Assembly: GCA_035968315.1 (NCBI GenBank) | Contig: JAVYIN010000006.1 | Location: 1 to 64,000 of the forward strand | Length of the DNA: 64,000 nucleotides | DNA from: Nitrospira sp. | Lineage (GTDB): Bacteria > Nitrospirota > Nitrospiria > Nitrospirales > Nitrospiraceae | Direction of reading: 5' to 3' | In this document: piece after piece, positions 8,981 to 18,450 of the stretch | Layout: each line of letters begins with the position of its first letter | Numbering within the stretch: the stretch's first letter is position 1 | Made by a program: the position numbers and the translations under genes | The notes under the pieces: generated by a model | Told to the model about the DNA's origin: nothing | Database searches by the model: none | The model's input: the letters and a program-made list of their open reading frames with translations, nothing else

Positions 8981-9814
8981 CTAGGCGTTCGCCGGCTGGG
9001 ACACCGGGGCCTTCTTCCACTTCGCCAGAATCCGCTCGATACGCATCTTCACGACCATATCCGGATCCTTGAGCATCGGCTTGATCGCCTCGCGCCCCCG
9101 CTCGTCGCCGATCGATTCGAGCGCCGCCGCTGCCGTCAGGCGCGTGAACCAATCTTTATCTTGCAACATGGCGATCAACGGATCGATGGCCTCAGCGCTC
9201 TTGATCCGGCCAAGGCCCAAGACGGCCTGCTGGCGGACCATTTCGTCCTTATCCTTCAGCGCCGCGACCAGCTTGGGCACCGACGGCGCGCCGAGCTCGA
9301 CCAAGGCATTGATGGCATCGTCTTTAAACTCGTCGTTCTTGAGCTGCTGCATGAGCGGGTCCAGGACGCGTTCGTCGCGGATTTTGCCCAACGCCCCGAT
9401 CGCATACTTGCGCACATCCCAGTCACGCAACAACTTGAGCAAGGTGTCGACGGCCGGAGAACCGACCTGCCCGAGCGCCTCAATGGCGACTTCGCGGACC
9501 TGCCAGTCTCCGTCACGCAGCGCGCGAGCCAACGGCTCCACGCAGCGCTCATCGCCCATTTCCCCCAGTGTAATGACCGCTTCCCGGCGCACGACCCAGT
9601 CCGGATCGCTGAGCAGATCGATTTGGATTTCGATCTCATCCTTGACCCGCTCTTCTTCGAGCGCCACCGTGTCGGTTGCCGTGGCTGCCGCCTCCGCGCC
9701 CACAGGGGCCTCGCCGAGCGCCAGCGCGTCGGCCACCTGATCGGTCAATTCATCACTCGCAGGAGTGGCTGAAGAAGGATTGGCTGTATGGGAATCGTCG
9801 CCTTGGTGTTCCAT
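8981..9814 (-). CDS. HEAT-repeat protein (cytoplasmic)
   Basis: 277 aa. An acidic Ala-rich N-terminal region (about 1-50) is followed by six or seven HEAT repeats, for example DPDWVVRREAVITLGEMGDE, DGDWQVREVAIEALGQVGSP and DKDWFTRLTAAAALESIG. There is no signal peptide. PBS-lyase-like HEAT repeats usually mediate protein contacts; no enzyme motif is present. It ends 4 bases from the end of the convergent coiled-coil gene. The small basic gene at 9837-10040 lies just upstream on the same strand. Confidence 0.88.
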   Translation of the reverse strand: MEHQGDDSHTANPSSATPASDELTDQVADALALGEAPVGAEAAATATDTVALEEERVKDEIEIQIDLLSDPDWVVRREAVITLGEMGDERCVEPLARALRDGDWQVREVAIEALGQVGSPAVDTLLKLLRDWDVRKYAIGALGKIRDERVLDPLMQQLKNDEFKDDAINALVELGAPSVPKLVAALKDKDEMVRQQAVLGLGRIKSAEAIDPLIAMLQDKDWFTRLTAAAALESIGDERGREAIKPMLKDPDMVVKMRIERILAKWKKAPVSQPANA

Positions 9815-9836
9815 CGTACGTCCTGCTCAAGAATGA

Positions 9837-10040
9837 CTATGCTGAGGCCTTCGCGTCGCCCTTGCTTCCGGCTGCGTGCTTTTTCCGCAATGCGAGCGCG
9901 CGCCGACGGCGCTGTTCCCGCTTCAGACGCTTGCGCAACGCCCGCACGGCGGCATCGCCGCTGGCCTTGTCCTTGCCGGTCGTGCTGAGCTTCTTTTTCA
10001 ATCTGGTTTCATCGGACTCTGCTGCGGTTTTCTTCGCCAT
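9837..10040 (-). CDS. Small, strongly basic hypothetical protein
   Basis: 67 aa, roughly one third Lys/Arg, with the core RALRKRLKREQRRRRALALR. The composition suggests nucleic-acid or ribosome binding, but no domain is recognised. ATG 10040 is preceded by a purine-rich AAGGAGT stretch, a good ribosome site. It lies 22 bases upstream of the HEAT gene and probably shares a transcript with it. Confidence 0.65.
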   Translation of the reverse strand: MAKKTAAESDETRLKKKLSTTGKDKASGDAAVRALRKRLKREQRRRRALALRKKHAAGSKGDAKASA

Positions 10041-10143
10041 ACCGTCTGACTCCTTGTAATCGAATCGATACTGGTTGAGGGCTCCACCATCTGAACGTGG
10101 GCGACCCAGTGTAGAGGAGTGGTTCCGGTACTGTCAACCGCGG

Positions 10144-10812
10144 CTAGCCAAGAATCAATGTGACGTTTTCCGTGTGGGCGGTATGGTCGGCAGCCAGCAT
10201 CGATCCCACCCGCCGGAGACGACGCTGCAAGAGGATATCCGTGGGGGGCAGCCGATGGACCGGCGTCATGGTGGGGTCCGCATGGGCCAGCACCGAGACC
10301 GGCAGAACCCGCAACTCCGGCTGATTGAGACGATGCACACTCAACAGGGGAGAGGTGGACTGCGCCGACTCTTCCGCTGCCAGCATGAAGTCCGGCCGGC
10401 GATCCCCGATCACCTCAAGCTGAATCACAGACAGGCCCCCAGCAACCATGCCCAAACGATCCGCCGCCGCCAGAGACAGATCGAGAATGCGCCCGTTCAC
10501 ATAGGGGCCCCGATCGTTGATGCGGACCCGCACATGCTTGCCGTTGGTCAAATTGGTGACCCGAATCATGCTCCCGAGAGGCAGGGTCCGGTGAGCCGCC
10601 GTCAGGGCGCCCATGTCGAAAATCTCCCCGTTCGCAGCCTGTTTCCCATGAAACTGCTCCCCGTACCAGGACGCAATGCCCCGCTCCTTGATCCCGACGT
10701 CCAGCTGCGACTCCCCTTTGGGAACCCACGAACAGGCTCCCAGGGAAAGACAGCAGAGTGCGGCAATCAGGTGATACATCCGTCTGCGTGTTTGTAGGAC
10801 TCGATTCATCAT
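10144..10812 (-). CDS. rlpA: RlpA-like septal lytic transglycosylase lipoprotein
   Basis: 222 aa. RlpA proteins cut denuded glycan strands at the septum. A lipoprotein signal ends in LSLGAC (lipobox). The double-psi beta-barrel follows with the typical GIASWYGEQFHGKQAANGE, AAHRTLPLGSMIRVTNL and VRINDRGPYVNGRILDLS. There is no SPOR domain; the last 80 residues are unlike the family core. I chose ATG 10812 because GGAGG lies 9 bases upstream; the frame extends to 10857 without a ribosome site. Confidence 0.93.
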   Translation of the reverse strand: MMNRVLQTRRRMYHLIAALCCLSLGACSWVPKGESQLDVGIKERGIASWYGEQFHGKQAANGEIFDMGALTAAHRTLPLGSMIRVTNLTNGKHVRVRINDRGPYVNGRILDLSLAAADRLGMVAGGLSVIQLEVIGDRRPDFMLAAEESAQSTSPLLSVHRLNQPELRVLPVSVLAHADPTMTPVHRLPPTDILLQRRLRRVGSMLAADHTAHTENVTLILG

Positions 10813-10994
10813 CACGTTCATCCTCCGCTGCAGGCTGAACCAACCATTCACGATCACAGCCTACGGGAGGCCGGGAGGTCCCAACAATACCGACTGCGTA
10901 GCCTCTTCCCCTACCTTCGTATGAAGATAAAACACCTCAGCCGAAGTACAATAATGAACAAGTTAGGCGCACGACAGGGGTAAAGAGTCTTGCC

Positions 10995-11023
10995 TATATA
11001 ATGGAGAAGACGCGGAGAGTCAA
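10995..11023 (-). promoter_or_regulatory. Candidate sigma-70 promoter upstream of rlpA
   Basis: On the minus strand TTGACT (11023-11018), a 17-base spacer and TATATA (11000-10995). It lies about 180 bases ahead of the rlpA start, so the leader would be long. The rest of the interval 10813-11110 shows no gene. Confidence 0.5.
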
Positions 11024-11110
11024 CCGACAAGAACGAGCACTATGGTGCTGAAAATGGATTGCGGCGGCCGAAGGAGGCGGGATGCGCGATTCCCGCCTCC
11101 CTGGCAATCG

Positions 11111-11737
11111 CTACCGGAAGCGCAGTCCAGCCCCATCGAATTTGGTCTGCCCCACGAACTTTTCAAAGTTCCGTTCCAGCACTTCGCTGAGGATCTCTTC
11201 GCCATCTTCAGGGCCGTACCAAAATACCGTATAGGTGCCGGTATGGCTGGTCGTGCTGGTCAAAGAGCTTCGGTCCGCTTGATTGACGGCATGGATCGTC
11301 ACTTTGTTTTTTGCGGCGATGTCCGTGGATCCCAACGCCCCATGGGCATCAGCCGAGAGGTCCTGAATCTTGCCCGAGATCACCACATCGGCCCCGCTGA
11401 CCTCACCGGGAGAAGCGGCATAATACGCCCGCCACCCTTTGCGGGTCAGATACTCGGCCAAGGCTTTGGCCGTGGCCTCCCCCACCGTCCCGTTCTTGAC
11501 TGAATAGGGCTCGTCCGTGCCCCAGAATGAGTGCCGGTTCCCGAGCTTGGTCCGATCAGACCGGTCATCCTGAAAGGGGGTCACGGCCACCTTGCCCCCA
11601 CTGGCGGGAACCGACCCGACCGGTGTAGCCGGAGGCTTGATGCCCACATTGATCGGCACCGCATCGCCCTTGCTTGCACATCCGTTTAACCAGACCGCCG
11701 TACCCAGCAGAACCGTTCCCCACATGGCGTGTTTCAC
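11111..11737 (-). CDS. Putative outer-membrane lipoprotein
   Basis: 208 aa with signal and lipobox LNGCAS. The mature part has a segment VAVTPFQDDRSDRTKLGNR followed by YSVKNGTVGEATAKALAEYL, a layout seen in YajG-like and other lipoproteins with an ABC-type-component fold; I call this only a resemblance. The start codon is GTG at 11737 with AGGAGG eight bases ahead. It is transcribed alone, divergently from the Gld-type ABC operon. Confidence 0.85.
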   Translation of the reverse strand: MKHAMWGTVLLGTAVWLNGCASKGDAVPINVGIKPPATPVGSVPASGGKVAVTPFQDDRSDRTKLGNRHSFWGTDEPYSVKNGTVGEATAKALAEYLTRKGWRAYYAASPGEVSGADVVISGKIQDLSADAHGALGSTDIAAKNKVTIHAVNQADRSSLTSTTSHTGTYTVFWYGPEDGEEILSEVLERNFEKFVGQTKFDGAGLRFR

Positions 11738-11900
11738 AGGCGCCTCCTCCTCACAAAATAAATCAGATCACAGTATGGTAAAAGGCCCGTTCGAGCTCTC
11801 CGTAAGATCAAGCGCGAAAAACTGTAGCAGGACACCCCGTCCCTGTAAAGTTCGCCACGATCAATCCGACCTCACCAGGCAAGGCCAACTCCAGGCCGTA

Positions 11901-11929
11901 TTGACTGAATCCCCCGGACTCAGTAAGAT
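11901..11929 (+). promoter_or_regulatory. Candidate sigma-70 promoter of the Gld-type ABC operon
   Basis: TTGACT (11901-11906), a 17-base spacer and TAAGAT (11924-11929), about 64 bases ahead of the ABC ATPase start. Confidence 0.55.
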
Positions 11930-11992
11930 CCAACACGGGAACGTTCACTAACTGCCAAACCCCGCAGCGTTGATCGCACAACCATCACATCC

Positions 11993-12982
11993 ATGATCGA
12001 AGTTCACAACATTACCAAGCGGTATGGGAATATCACGGCCATCGACCGGGTCACGTTTTCCGTGGCCAAGGGCGAAGTGTTGGCCTTTCTCGGCCCCAAT
12101 GGCGCCGGTAAAACGACCACCATGCGCATCCTCACCTGCTTTATGCCGGCCACGGAAGGCACGGCGCGGGTGGCGGGATTCGATTGCGCCGATCAGCCAA
12201 TGGACGTCAAACGGAGTATCGGCTACGTGCCGGAGACCCCGCCGGTCTACCAGGAATTCACCGTTTCCGAATACCTCACCTTTGTGGGCAATCTGCGCGG
12301 CATGACGGGGAAGGCCCTGACCGCCGGCATTGACCGGTCCATCGAAAAACTGGCCCTGGGAAATGTCCGCCACCGCCTGATCGGCAACCTGTCCCGCGGC
12401 TACCGGCAGCGTGTCGGCCTCGCGCAGGCCGTCTTGCACGATCCGCCCGTGCTGATCCTCGACGAGCCGACGGTCGGACTCGACCCGAAACAAATCATCG
12501 AAATCCGTGAATTGATCAAGAGCCTCGCCGGCTCCCATTCGGTGATTCTCAGCACGCACATCCTGCCCGAGGCGACCGCCGTCTGCCAGCGCGTCGTCAT
12601 CATCAGCGGCGGCCGAATCGTCGCCGAAGATACGCCCGACCAGCTCTCGGCCCGGCTGCGGCATTCGGAAAAGATTTCCGTCACCATTAAAAATCCTCCG
12701 GACGATTGCCTGGCCGCGCTGCAGACGATCCCGGGCATTCTCCATGTCTTCCCCGCGCAGCCGGCCGGCACCTTTCTCTTAGAATGTGCGCTGGGCGAGG
12801 ACAAGCGCGACGAGATCGCCCGCTTTATCATTGCGCATCAGTGGGGGCTCCTCGAATTGCGAACCATTTCCATGACACTCGAGGACGTCTTCCTCCAACT
12901 CACCAGGCATGAAGAAGGCCTCTCAGATCCGGCCCAGCTCGTGACCGAGCAGCCCGGCGCCGTGCAGGAGGCCGCCTCATGA
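11993..12982 (+). CDS. ABC transporter ATP-binding protein, Gld/Nos type
   Basis: 329 aa ATPase of an export ABC system. Walker A is GPNGAGKTTTM (about 35-45), the signature is NLSRGYRQRVGLAQA, Walker B is VLILDEPTVGLDP, and the H-loop is ILSTHILPE. A C-terminal extension (about 220-310) is the regulatory domain usual in this group. It overlaps the permease by ATGA and heads a four-gene unit with the permease, a GldG-like protein and a DUF4340-type protein. This set occurs in gliding Bacteroidetes but also widely elsewhere, so motility is not implied. Confidence 0.94.
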   Translation: MIEVHNITKRYGNITAIDRVTFSVAKGEVLAFLGPNGAGKTTTMRILTCFMPATEGTARVAGFDCADQPMDVKRSIGYVPETPPVYQEFTVSEYLTFVGNLRGMTGKALTAGIDRSIEKLALGNVRHRLIGNLSRGYRQRVGLAQAVLHDPPVLILDEPTVGLDPKQIIEIRELIKSLAGSHSVILSTHILPEATAVCQRVVIISGGRIVAEDTPDQLSARLRHSEKISVTIKNPPDDCLAALQTIPGILHVFPAQPAGTFLLECALGEDKRDEIARFIIAHQWGLLELRTISMTLEDVFLQLTRHEEGLSDPAQLVTEQPGAVQEAAS

Positions 12983-13749
12983 CCCCCGTCCAAGCGGTGA
13001 TCGCCAAGGAGCTGCGCGGCTACTTCGTCTCCCCGATCGTCTACGTGGTGGGCGCCATCTTTCTGTTGATCTTCGGGCTCTTGTCGTACCTCTACGTCGT
13101 CTTTGCCGGCTATCAGGCCATCCAGCTCATGCAGATGCAGGGCGGGCAGGCGCAGCTGAACTTGAACGATCTCGTGTTCCGCAACCTCTTCGCCAGCATG
13201 CGCTTCGTTCTGCTGATCATATTGCCGATCCTGACCATGCGCCTGTTTGCCGAAGAACGGAAATTGCGCACGTTTGAATTTCTCATGACCTCCCCCATCG
13301 GCATCAATGAGATCGTGGCCGGCAAGTTTGTCAGTGTCTTCCTGGTCTTCCTGGGCCTCCTCGGCTTGACCGGACTGGTCCCAACGACCCTGATGCTCTT
13401 CAGCGATTTCGACTGGAACCCCATCTGGACCGGCTATCTCGGCATGGCCTTGCTCGGCGCCCTGTTTCTCTCCGTCGGCCTCCTGGCCTCCGCGATGACG
13501 GAAAATCAGATCGTGGCGGCCTTCCTGAGTTTCGGCATGCTCCTGATCATCTGGCTGATTTCCGGCCTGGGCACGCTCATGGGCGACACCACGCTCGGAC
13601 AAGTGATCTCCTACGTGTCGTTCATGGAGCATTACGACCGCCTCGTGCGCGGCCTGATCGACACCAAGGATCTGGTCTATTTCTTCAGTAGCCTCGTGCT
13701 CATGCTCTTTCTGACCCACCGGGTGGTGGAATCGTCGCGGTGGAAATGA
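12979..13749 (+). CDS. ABC transporter permease, GldF-like
   Basis: 256 aa integral membrane protein with about six transmembrane segments. It starts MTPVQAVIAKELRGYFVSPI, the usual beginning of ABC-2 type permeases with a cytoplasmic helix. The motif FAEERKLRTFEFLMTSPI after the second membrane helix is typical of GldF-like subunits. It overlaps the ATPase gene by 4 bases and the next gene likewise, so translation is coupled. The substrate is unknown. Confidence 0.92.
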   Translation: MTPVQAVIAKELRGYFVSPIVYVVGAIFLLIFGLLSYLYVVFAGYQAIQLMQMQGGQAQLNLNDLVFRNLFASMRFVLLIILPILTMRLFAEERKLRTFEFLMTSPIGINEIVAGKFVSVFLVFLGLLGLTGLVPTTLMLFSDFDWNPIWTGYLGMALLGALFLSVGLLASAMTENQIVAAFLSFGMLLIIWLISGLGTLMGDTTLGQVISYVSFMEHYDRLVRGLIDTKDLVYFFSSLVLMLFLTHRVVESSRWK

Positions 13750-15269
13750 GACTCAAAACCCTGCCGCTCGGCATCATCGGAATCCTGCTCTCAGTCGCCG
13801 GCCTCGTGGGCTACAGCCTCAGGCCCGACTGGCTCTGGCCTGTCACCATCGCTGAAGGACTGGGGCTGCTCTGCCTGATGCTGTTCTTCATCTTCCACTT
13901 CGAAGCCGTGAAAGCCTTTTCCGCGCGCCGCTCCACCCACATGGGCGCCAATAGCATCCTGATGATCCTGCTCGTCGTGGCCATTCTGGTGATCGTGAAC
14001 TTCCTGGCCTCGCGGCACTCGATGCGCTGGGACCTGTCGGAGAACCAGAACTTCACCCTGGCGCCCCAAACCCACCGCGTGCTGCGCAACCTGCCGCACG
14101 ACGTCAAAGTGACGGTCTTCACGCGGGAAAAAGACCCGGGCTATCAAGGCTACAAAGAACGGCTGGAAAGTTATCGCCAGGCCGCGACGAAACTGACCGT
14201 CGAATTCGTCGATCCCGAGCGGCAGCCGAAGATCGCGCAGAACTACGGCATCTTCCGGACCGATACCGCCGTGTTCGAGAGCAACGGCCAGACCATCCGC
14301 GTCACCTCTCCCTCGGAAGTCGAACTCACCGGCGCGCTGCTACGCATTTCCAAAGACGCCAAGAAGCGCATCGTCTTCCTTGAAGGCCATAGCGAGCGCA
14401 GCTTGGAAGACAAAGAACGGAACGGGCTCTCGTCGGCGAAAGAGGCGCTGATCAAGCAGGGCTATGAAATCGCCACAGTCTCGCTTCTCAAGGAAACGGC
14501 CGTGCCGGAGAACACGTCAGTACTCGTGATTGCGGGGCCTCAGCGCCAAGTGACCAAGGACGAGCAGGACCGGATTCAAGCTTATGTCGACAAGGGCGGC
14601 CATCTGCTCTTGATGGTGGATCCCGATACCCAGACGGAGTTGGGACCGCTGCTCGCGCATTACGGCCTGGGGCTCGGCCCCGGCGTGCTCGTAGACCTGC
14701 AAGACCGGCTGGCGCAGGGCGACCTGACCGCGTTATTGGTCCGCACGTTTACAGAACATGACATCACCCAGGACCTAACCTCTGCGGTGCTCTTTCCCCT
14801 GTCCCGCCACCTGACCTTCGACGAGCAGGCCGGCAAGGATTGGGATTACGTGCCGCTGGCCAGAACCTCGCCGAACAGCTGGGCTGAAACGAATCTGCAG
14901 GGCCGTGTCGTCAGCCTCAACGAGGGGGAAGATATTAAAGGACCGTTGCCCATGGCGGCGGCGCTCGCGCCGAAGAAGGAACCGGAAGAGGGGAAGCCCA
15001 GACCGACGCTCGTCGTCGTCGGCAATTCCGCGTTCGCCACGAACGCGTTCTTCAACTTCCCCGGCAACAGCGACTTTTTCCTGCGCACCGCCGGCTGGCT
15101 GGCCGAAGAACGGGATCTCATTTCCATTGCGCCCAAGGAACCGGCGCTCCGGCCCTTCATCCCCAATCCCACGCAAGAACGGACACTGCTGTACATTCAG
15201 GTCCTCTTCCTTCCGATCATGACCTTCGTGACCGGCATCATGGTCTGGAGAAAACGCCGCCGTTTGTAA
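13746..15269 (+). CDS. GldG-like ABC auxiliary protein
   Basis: 507 aa. Two or three N-terminal membrane helices (about 1-85) are followed by a large periplasmic part beginning DLSENQNFTLAPQTHRVL and holding an ABC-auxiliary (GldG) domain with RIVFLEGHSERSL. A single C-terminal helix ends WRKRRRL. I chose ATG 13746, which overlaps the permease stop as ATGA; GTG 13740 is possible. It would act as the extracytoplasmic partner of the GldF-like permease. Confidence 0.9.
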   Translation: MRLKTLPLGIIGILLSVAGLVGYSLRPDWLWPVTIAEGLGLLCLMLFFIFHFEAVKAFSARRSTHMGANSILMILLVVAILVIVNFLASRHSMRWDLSENQNFTLAPQTHRVLRNLPHDVKVTVFTREKDPGYQGYKERLESYRQAATKLTVEFVDPERQPKIAQNYGIFRTDTAVFESNGQTIRVTSPSEVELTGALLRISKDAKKRIVFLEGHSERSLEDKERNGLSSAKEALIKQGYEIATVSLLKETAVPENTSVLVIAGPQRQVTKDEQDRIQAYVDKGGHLLLMVDPDTQTELGPLLAHYGLGLGPGVLVDLQDRLAQGDLTALLVRTFTEHDITQDLTSAVLFPLSRHLTFDEQAGKDWDYVPLARTSPNSWAETNLQGRVVSLNEGEDIKGPLPMAAALAPKKEPEEGKPRPTLVVVGNSAFATNAFFNFPGNSDFFLRTAGWLAEERDLISIAPKEPALRPFIPNPTQERTLLYIQVLFLPIMTFVTGIMVWRKRRRL

Positions 15270-15275
15270 CACGTT

Positions 15276-16655
15276 ATGCGCTACTGGCCGACGATACTAC
15301 TGCTGGGCATTCTCGCAGGCTTGGGAGGCTACCTCTATTGGGTCGAACTCCCGGCCAAGCAGACTGAGGAGAAACACGCCGTCGAGCAGCAGGCCCTGCT
15401 GTCCCTCCCCGAATCCGATATCACCGGACTCAGCGTCACCACCCCCCAAGGCACCGTGGAGATGAAGCGGAGCGACGCGGGGGTCTGGATGATTGTGGCC
15501 CCGCTCCAGACGGAAGCCGACGCGCGCGAGGTGCAGGCCATGGTCCGCGCCCTGGTGACGGGGAAAATCCTCCGCACGATCGAAGAGAAGCCCGGCGCGC
15601 TTGCGCCGTTCGGCCTGGAACAGCCAGTGACGACCATCACCGTCACCGCCGGCGCCCAGCAGGACACCCTGGCCATCGGGGACAACGGCCCCCTCTCCTC
15701 CACGCTCTACGTGCTGCGCCAATCCACCCACAGCGTGGTCCTCACCGACCTCACCACGAAGAGCTTTGTGAACAAAACCTTGCTCACCTTCCGCCGGAAA
15801 GACCTCTTGCACTTTGTGCAGGCCGACCTCGAACGCGTACGCCTCACGTACCCGACGACCGAGATCGTCCTCTACAACATGTCGAAGGACAAACCGAAAC
15901 CCAACTGGAAAATCCGCTACCCCATCGAAGCCGAAGCGGATCAAATCGAAGTCCGGTCGCTCCTGTTTAAACTGGAAGACCTCAAGGCCCTCGGCATGAT
16001 CGATCCCGGCCCCGAACGGGACGCCATCACCAAGACCTTGACCAATCCGCAATTAAAGATCGCGCTGCACACCGCCGAGGGCGATCAAACCGTGAAGCTC
16101 TACCAGCCGGACCCGGACAGCGGCGAAGCCTTTGCCGAAACCAGCCCAAGCGCCCCGCTCTATCGCATCAATCCCTTGGTCATCAAAGATCTCGCGCGCG
16201 ACCTGTTCGCGCTCCAGGACAAACGGCTCCTGGGCGTCGCGCCCGACGACATCGCCATGCTCTCCGTGAAGACGCGCGACAAGCACTATGTGCTGATCAA
16301 CGAAAACGGCGAATGGGTGCTGGAAGACCGGCCCACGGACAAACTCAGCCAGGAAGCGGCCAACCTCTTCGTCAGCCGCGTCGCCAATCTGCCCGCCGAA
16401 GAACGGGTCATCAAACAAGCCGGCCCGCTGGCGCCCTACGGGCTGGTCGCCCCCACCGCGGAATTTGTGGCGACAGGACGAGACGGAAAAATCGCCGGAC
16501 GGCTGACGCTGGGCAGCCAGGTCAACAACCTCGTCTATGCCACAGGGGAACGCCTCCAGGGCGTCTTCCAAGTCCGCCCCGATCTGCTCAGCCAGATCCC
16601 CTCCAAGAACGAACTCTTGGCCGCTCAAAAAGAACCGGGCGCCGGCACACCATAA
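15276..16655 (+). CDS. DUF4340-type membrane-anchored protein
   Basis: 459 aa. One N-terminal transmembrane segment (about 4-24) is followed by repeated beta-rich units, each with a phrase like SDITGLSVTTPQGTVEMKR or GVWMIVAPLQTEADAREV. This is the pattern of DUF4340 proteins that follow GldG in many genomes. It starts 6 bases behind the gldG-like stop and closes the operon. Its role in the exporter is not established. Confidence 0.85.
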   Translation: MRYWPTILLLGILAGLGGYLYWVELPAKQTEEKHAVEQQALLSLPESDITGLSVTTPQGTVEMKRSDAGVWMIVAPLQTEADAREVQAMVRALVTGKILRTIEEKPGALAPFGLEQPVTTITVTAGAQQDTLAIGDNGPLSSTLYVLRQSTHSVVLTDLTTKSFVNKTLLTFRRKDLLHFVQADLERVRLTYPTTEIVLYNMSKDKPKPNWKIRYPIEAEADQIEVRSLLFKLEDLKALGMIDPGPERDAITKTLTNPQLKIALHTAEGDQTVKLYQPDPDSGEAFAETSPSAPLYRINPLVIKDLARDLFALQDKRLLGVAPDDIAMLSVKTRDKHYVLINENGEWVLEDRPTDKLSQEAANLFVSRVANLPAEERVIKQAGPLAPYGLVAPTAEFVATGRDGKIAGRLTLGSQVNNLVYATGERLQGVFQVRPDLLSQIPSKNELLAAQKEPGAGTP

Positions 16656-16737
16656 CCGCGCCAACGGCCCAATCCTCACTCCCTGACACTCGCCTCACTA
16701 GGGACAATCCTCCCTACCGGCCCAGGCAAAAGGCTGT

Positions 16738-16757
16738 ATGGACACGTCCATGTTTTT
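16738..16757 (+). terminator. Possible terminator of the ABC operon
   Basis: The short inverted repeat ATGGA/TCCAT with loop CACG is followed by G and five T. It lies 83 bases after the DUF4340 stop. The stem is short, so it is weak. Confidence 0.4.
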
Positions 16758-16877
16758 CCTAAAGTTTCGAACACTTACGCCGAAATAGACTTGCGCGAGA
16801 TGACTACCACTCCCAAGAAATAGACCACCACGATTCCAGCACCATTTCCACCACACAACCGACTGGACACCAGCGAC

Positions 16878-18374
16878 ATGAACCACAAAAGCAAGATTGT
16901 TCCCATCAATGCCCCCAGAGACTTTGCGATCAACGAACTCTTCTTTTCCACGACCGACCGCAAGGGCATCATCGCCTCCGGCAATGCGGTCTTCTCCCGC
17001 GTCAGCCACTATCCAATCAAGGAGATGCTCGGCAAGCCGCATAACCTCATCCGGCACCCGGATATGCCGCGGGCCGTCTTCAAGCTGCTCTGGGACTACC
17101 TCCTCGCAGGCAAGCCGATCGCCGCTTATGTCAAGAACATGGCCTCAGACGGACGCTACTATTGGGTGCTTGCGCTTGCCGCGCCGGTTGAAGACGGCGG
17201 CTTCCTCTCCGTGCGGTTCAAGCCGTCGAGCGAGCTGTTTACCATCGTTTCGGAAGTCTATGCCGAATTGCGCGCCATCGAACAGGCCCACGAAGACCGG
17301 GGCGATGGCCCCAAGGCCGGCATGCAGGCAGCCGAAGCCCGGCTGGGCGAAATCCTCCAAGCCAAGGGATTCGCCGACTACGATGCCTTCATGCAAGCGA
17401 TGCTCCTGCAGGAACTGAAGAGCCGCGACGGCATCCTCGCGCATGAGCACCTTGCCATGTTTCCCACGCTGCCGCCGCACCGCGCCGACGAAGGGGACCT
17501 CGGCGCCGTGCTGCGCGAGCTATATCGCGAGTCGCAACAGGTGTACGGACAGATCAACGGCCTGTATACCCAGCTCGATCAATATGCCCGGCTCAACGAG
17601 CAGCTCAGTGCCCGCTCACAAGCCATTCTCAAACTGACCGGTGAGTTCCGGCTCATCTGCCTCAATCTGACCGTCACATCAAGCCGATTGGGCGACACCG
17701 GCCATACCCTGAGCGTCATCTCCACGCACCTGGGCGAAGCCTCCTCGCGGGTCGCCGACATCGTCGCCCAACTCACCACACAGGTGGGCAAGATGTCGCG
17801 CTGGCTGGGAGCAACTATCTTCTGCCTCGGATGGGCCCGCCTGCAGTTCGAAATGGTGATCGTCTACTATCACGAAATCCTGGGCCTGCTCGCCGAGCGC
17901 GGCGGCCAGATGGCGGCCGCCTCGGAACTGGGCAGGCTGGCCGATCTGCGCTATGCCTTTTGCCAGACGATCGAGCGGACGGACGAATCGCTCCAGGGGC
18001 TGGCAAAAGAACTGAACGGCCTCTCCGTCGAGATCGAGGAGCTGCGCAAAGCCATGTTGTCGCTCCAGGTCACCTACGTCGGAGGCCGGGTCGAAGCCTC
18101 GCGCCTGACCGAAAACGGCATCTTCGCCTCGATCTTCGAAGACGTCCGAAAACACATCGAAGAGACCAAAGGGGAACTCGCGGGCTTCAGCCACGTCATC
18201 GAGGTGCTGGACACCCTAGCGCAGCAGACCCCGCAGATCATGCGCACCGTGTCCAACGCGGCAGACCACATGAAACGCGACCAGGAAAAGCTGGCCGGCT
18301 GCGTCCCCCACGATGCAGCCGCACCAGGCACCTCAGTCCCTTCGGCAAACGCCGAACAGCCACAAGCCGCATAA
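16878..18374 (+). CDS. Aer-type PAS domain protein without MCP signalling tip
   Basis: 498 aa. Residues about 15-125 form a PAS domain of the FAD-binding Aer kind. HNLIRHPDMPRAVFKLLW and AYVKNMASDGRYYWVLA match the Aer redox-sensor pattern (RHPDMP, the tryptophan, VKN, YYWV). The remaining 370 residues are helical, with some methyl-acceptor-like spacing (SSRVADIVAQLTTQVGKM). I do not see the conserved MCP hairpin tip, a HAMP domain or a kinase. It may sense redox or oxygen and bind a partner. A perfect hairpin follows the stop. Confidence 0.8.
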   Translation: MNHKSKIVPINAPRDFAINELFFSTTDRKGIIASGNAVFSRVSHYPIKEMLGKPHNLIRHPDMPRAVFKLLWDYLLAGKPIAAYVKNMASDGRYYWVLALAAPVEDGGFLSVRFKPSSELFTIVSEVYAELRAIEQAHEDRGDGPKAGMQAAEARLGEILQAKGFADYDAFMQAMLLQELKSRDGILAHEHLAMFPTLPPHRADEGDLGAVLRELYRESQQVYGQINGLYTQLDQYARLNEQLSARSQAILKLTGEFRLICLNLTVTSSRLGDTGHTLSVISTHLGEASSRVADIVAQLTTQVGKMSRWLGATIFCLGWARLQFEMVIVYYHEILGLLAERGGQMAAASELGRLADLRYAFCQTIERTDESLQGLAKELNGLSVEIEELRKAMLSLQVTYVGGRVEASRLTENGIFASIFEDVRKHIEETKGELAGFSHVIEVLDTLAQQTPQIMRTVSNAADHMKRDQEKLAGCVPHDAAAPGTSVPSANAEQPQAA

Positions 18375-18382
18375 ACCGTCGA

Positions 18383-18409
18383 GGCGGCGCGGATTACCTC
18401 CGCGCCGCC
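18383..18409 (+). terminator. Perfect 11-bp hairpin after the PAS gene
   Basis: GGCGGCGCGGA and its exact complement enclose the loop TTACC, 8 bases behind the stop. There is no T-run, so it is either a bidirectional transcript stabiliser or a weak terminator shared with the convergent hepT gene. Confidence 0.6.
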
Positions 18410-18450
18410 AACTCGCCTAGCCGTCATTTCAGTAGAACCGCGCTACAGCC

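Noticed and set aside
18383-18409. Classic intrinsic terminator
   Set aside because: The stem is perfect but no T-run follows, so I list it only as a hairpin of uncertain role.
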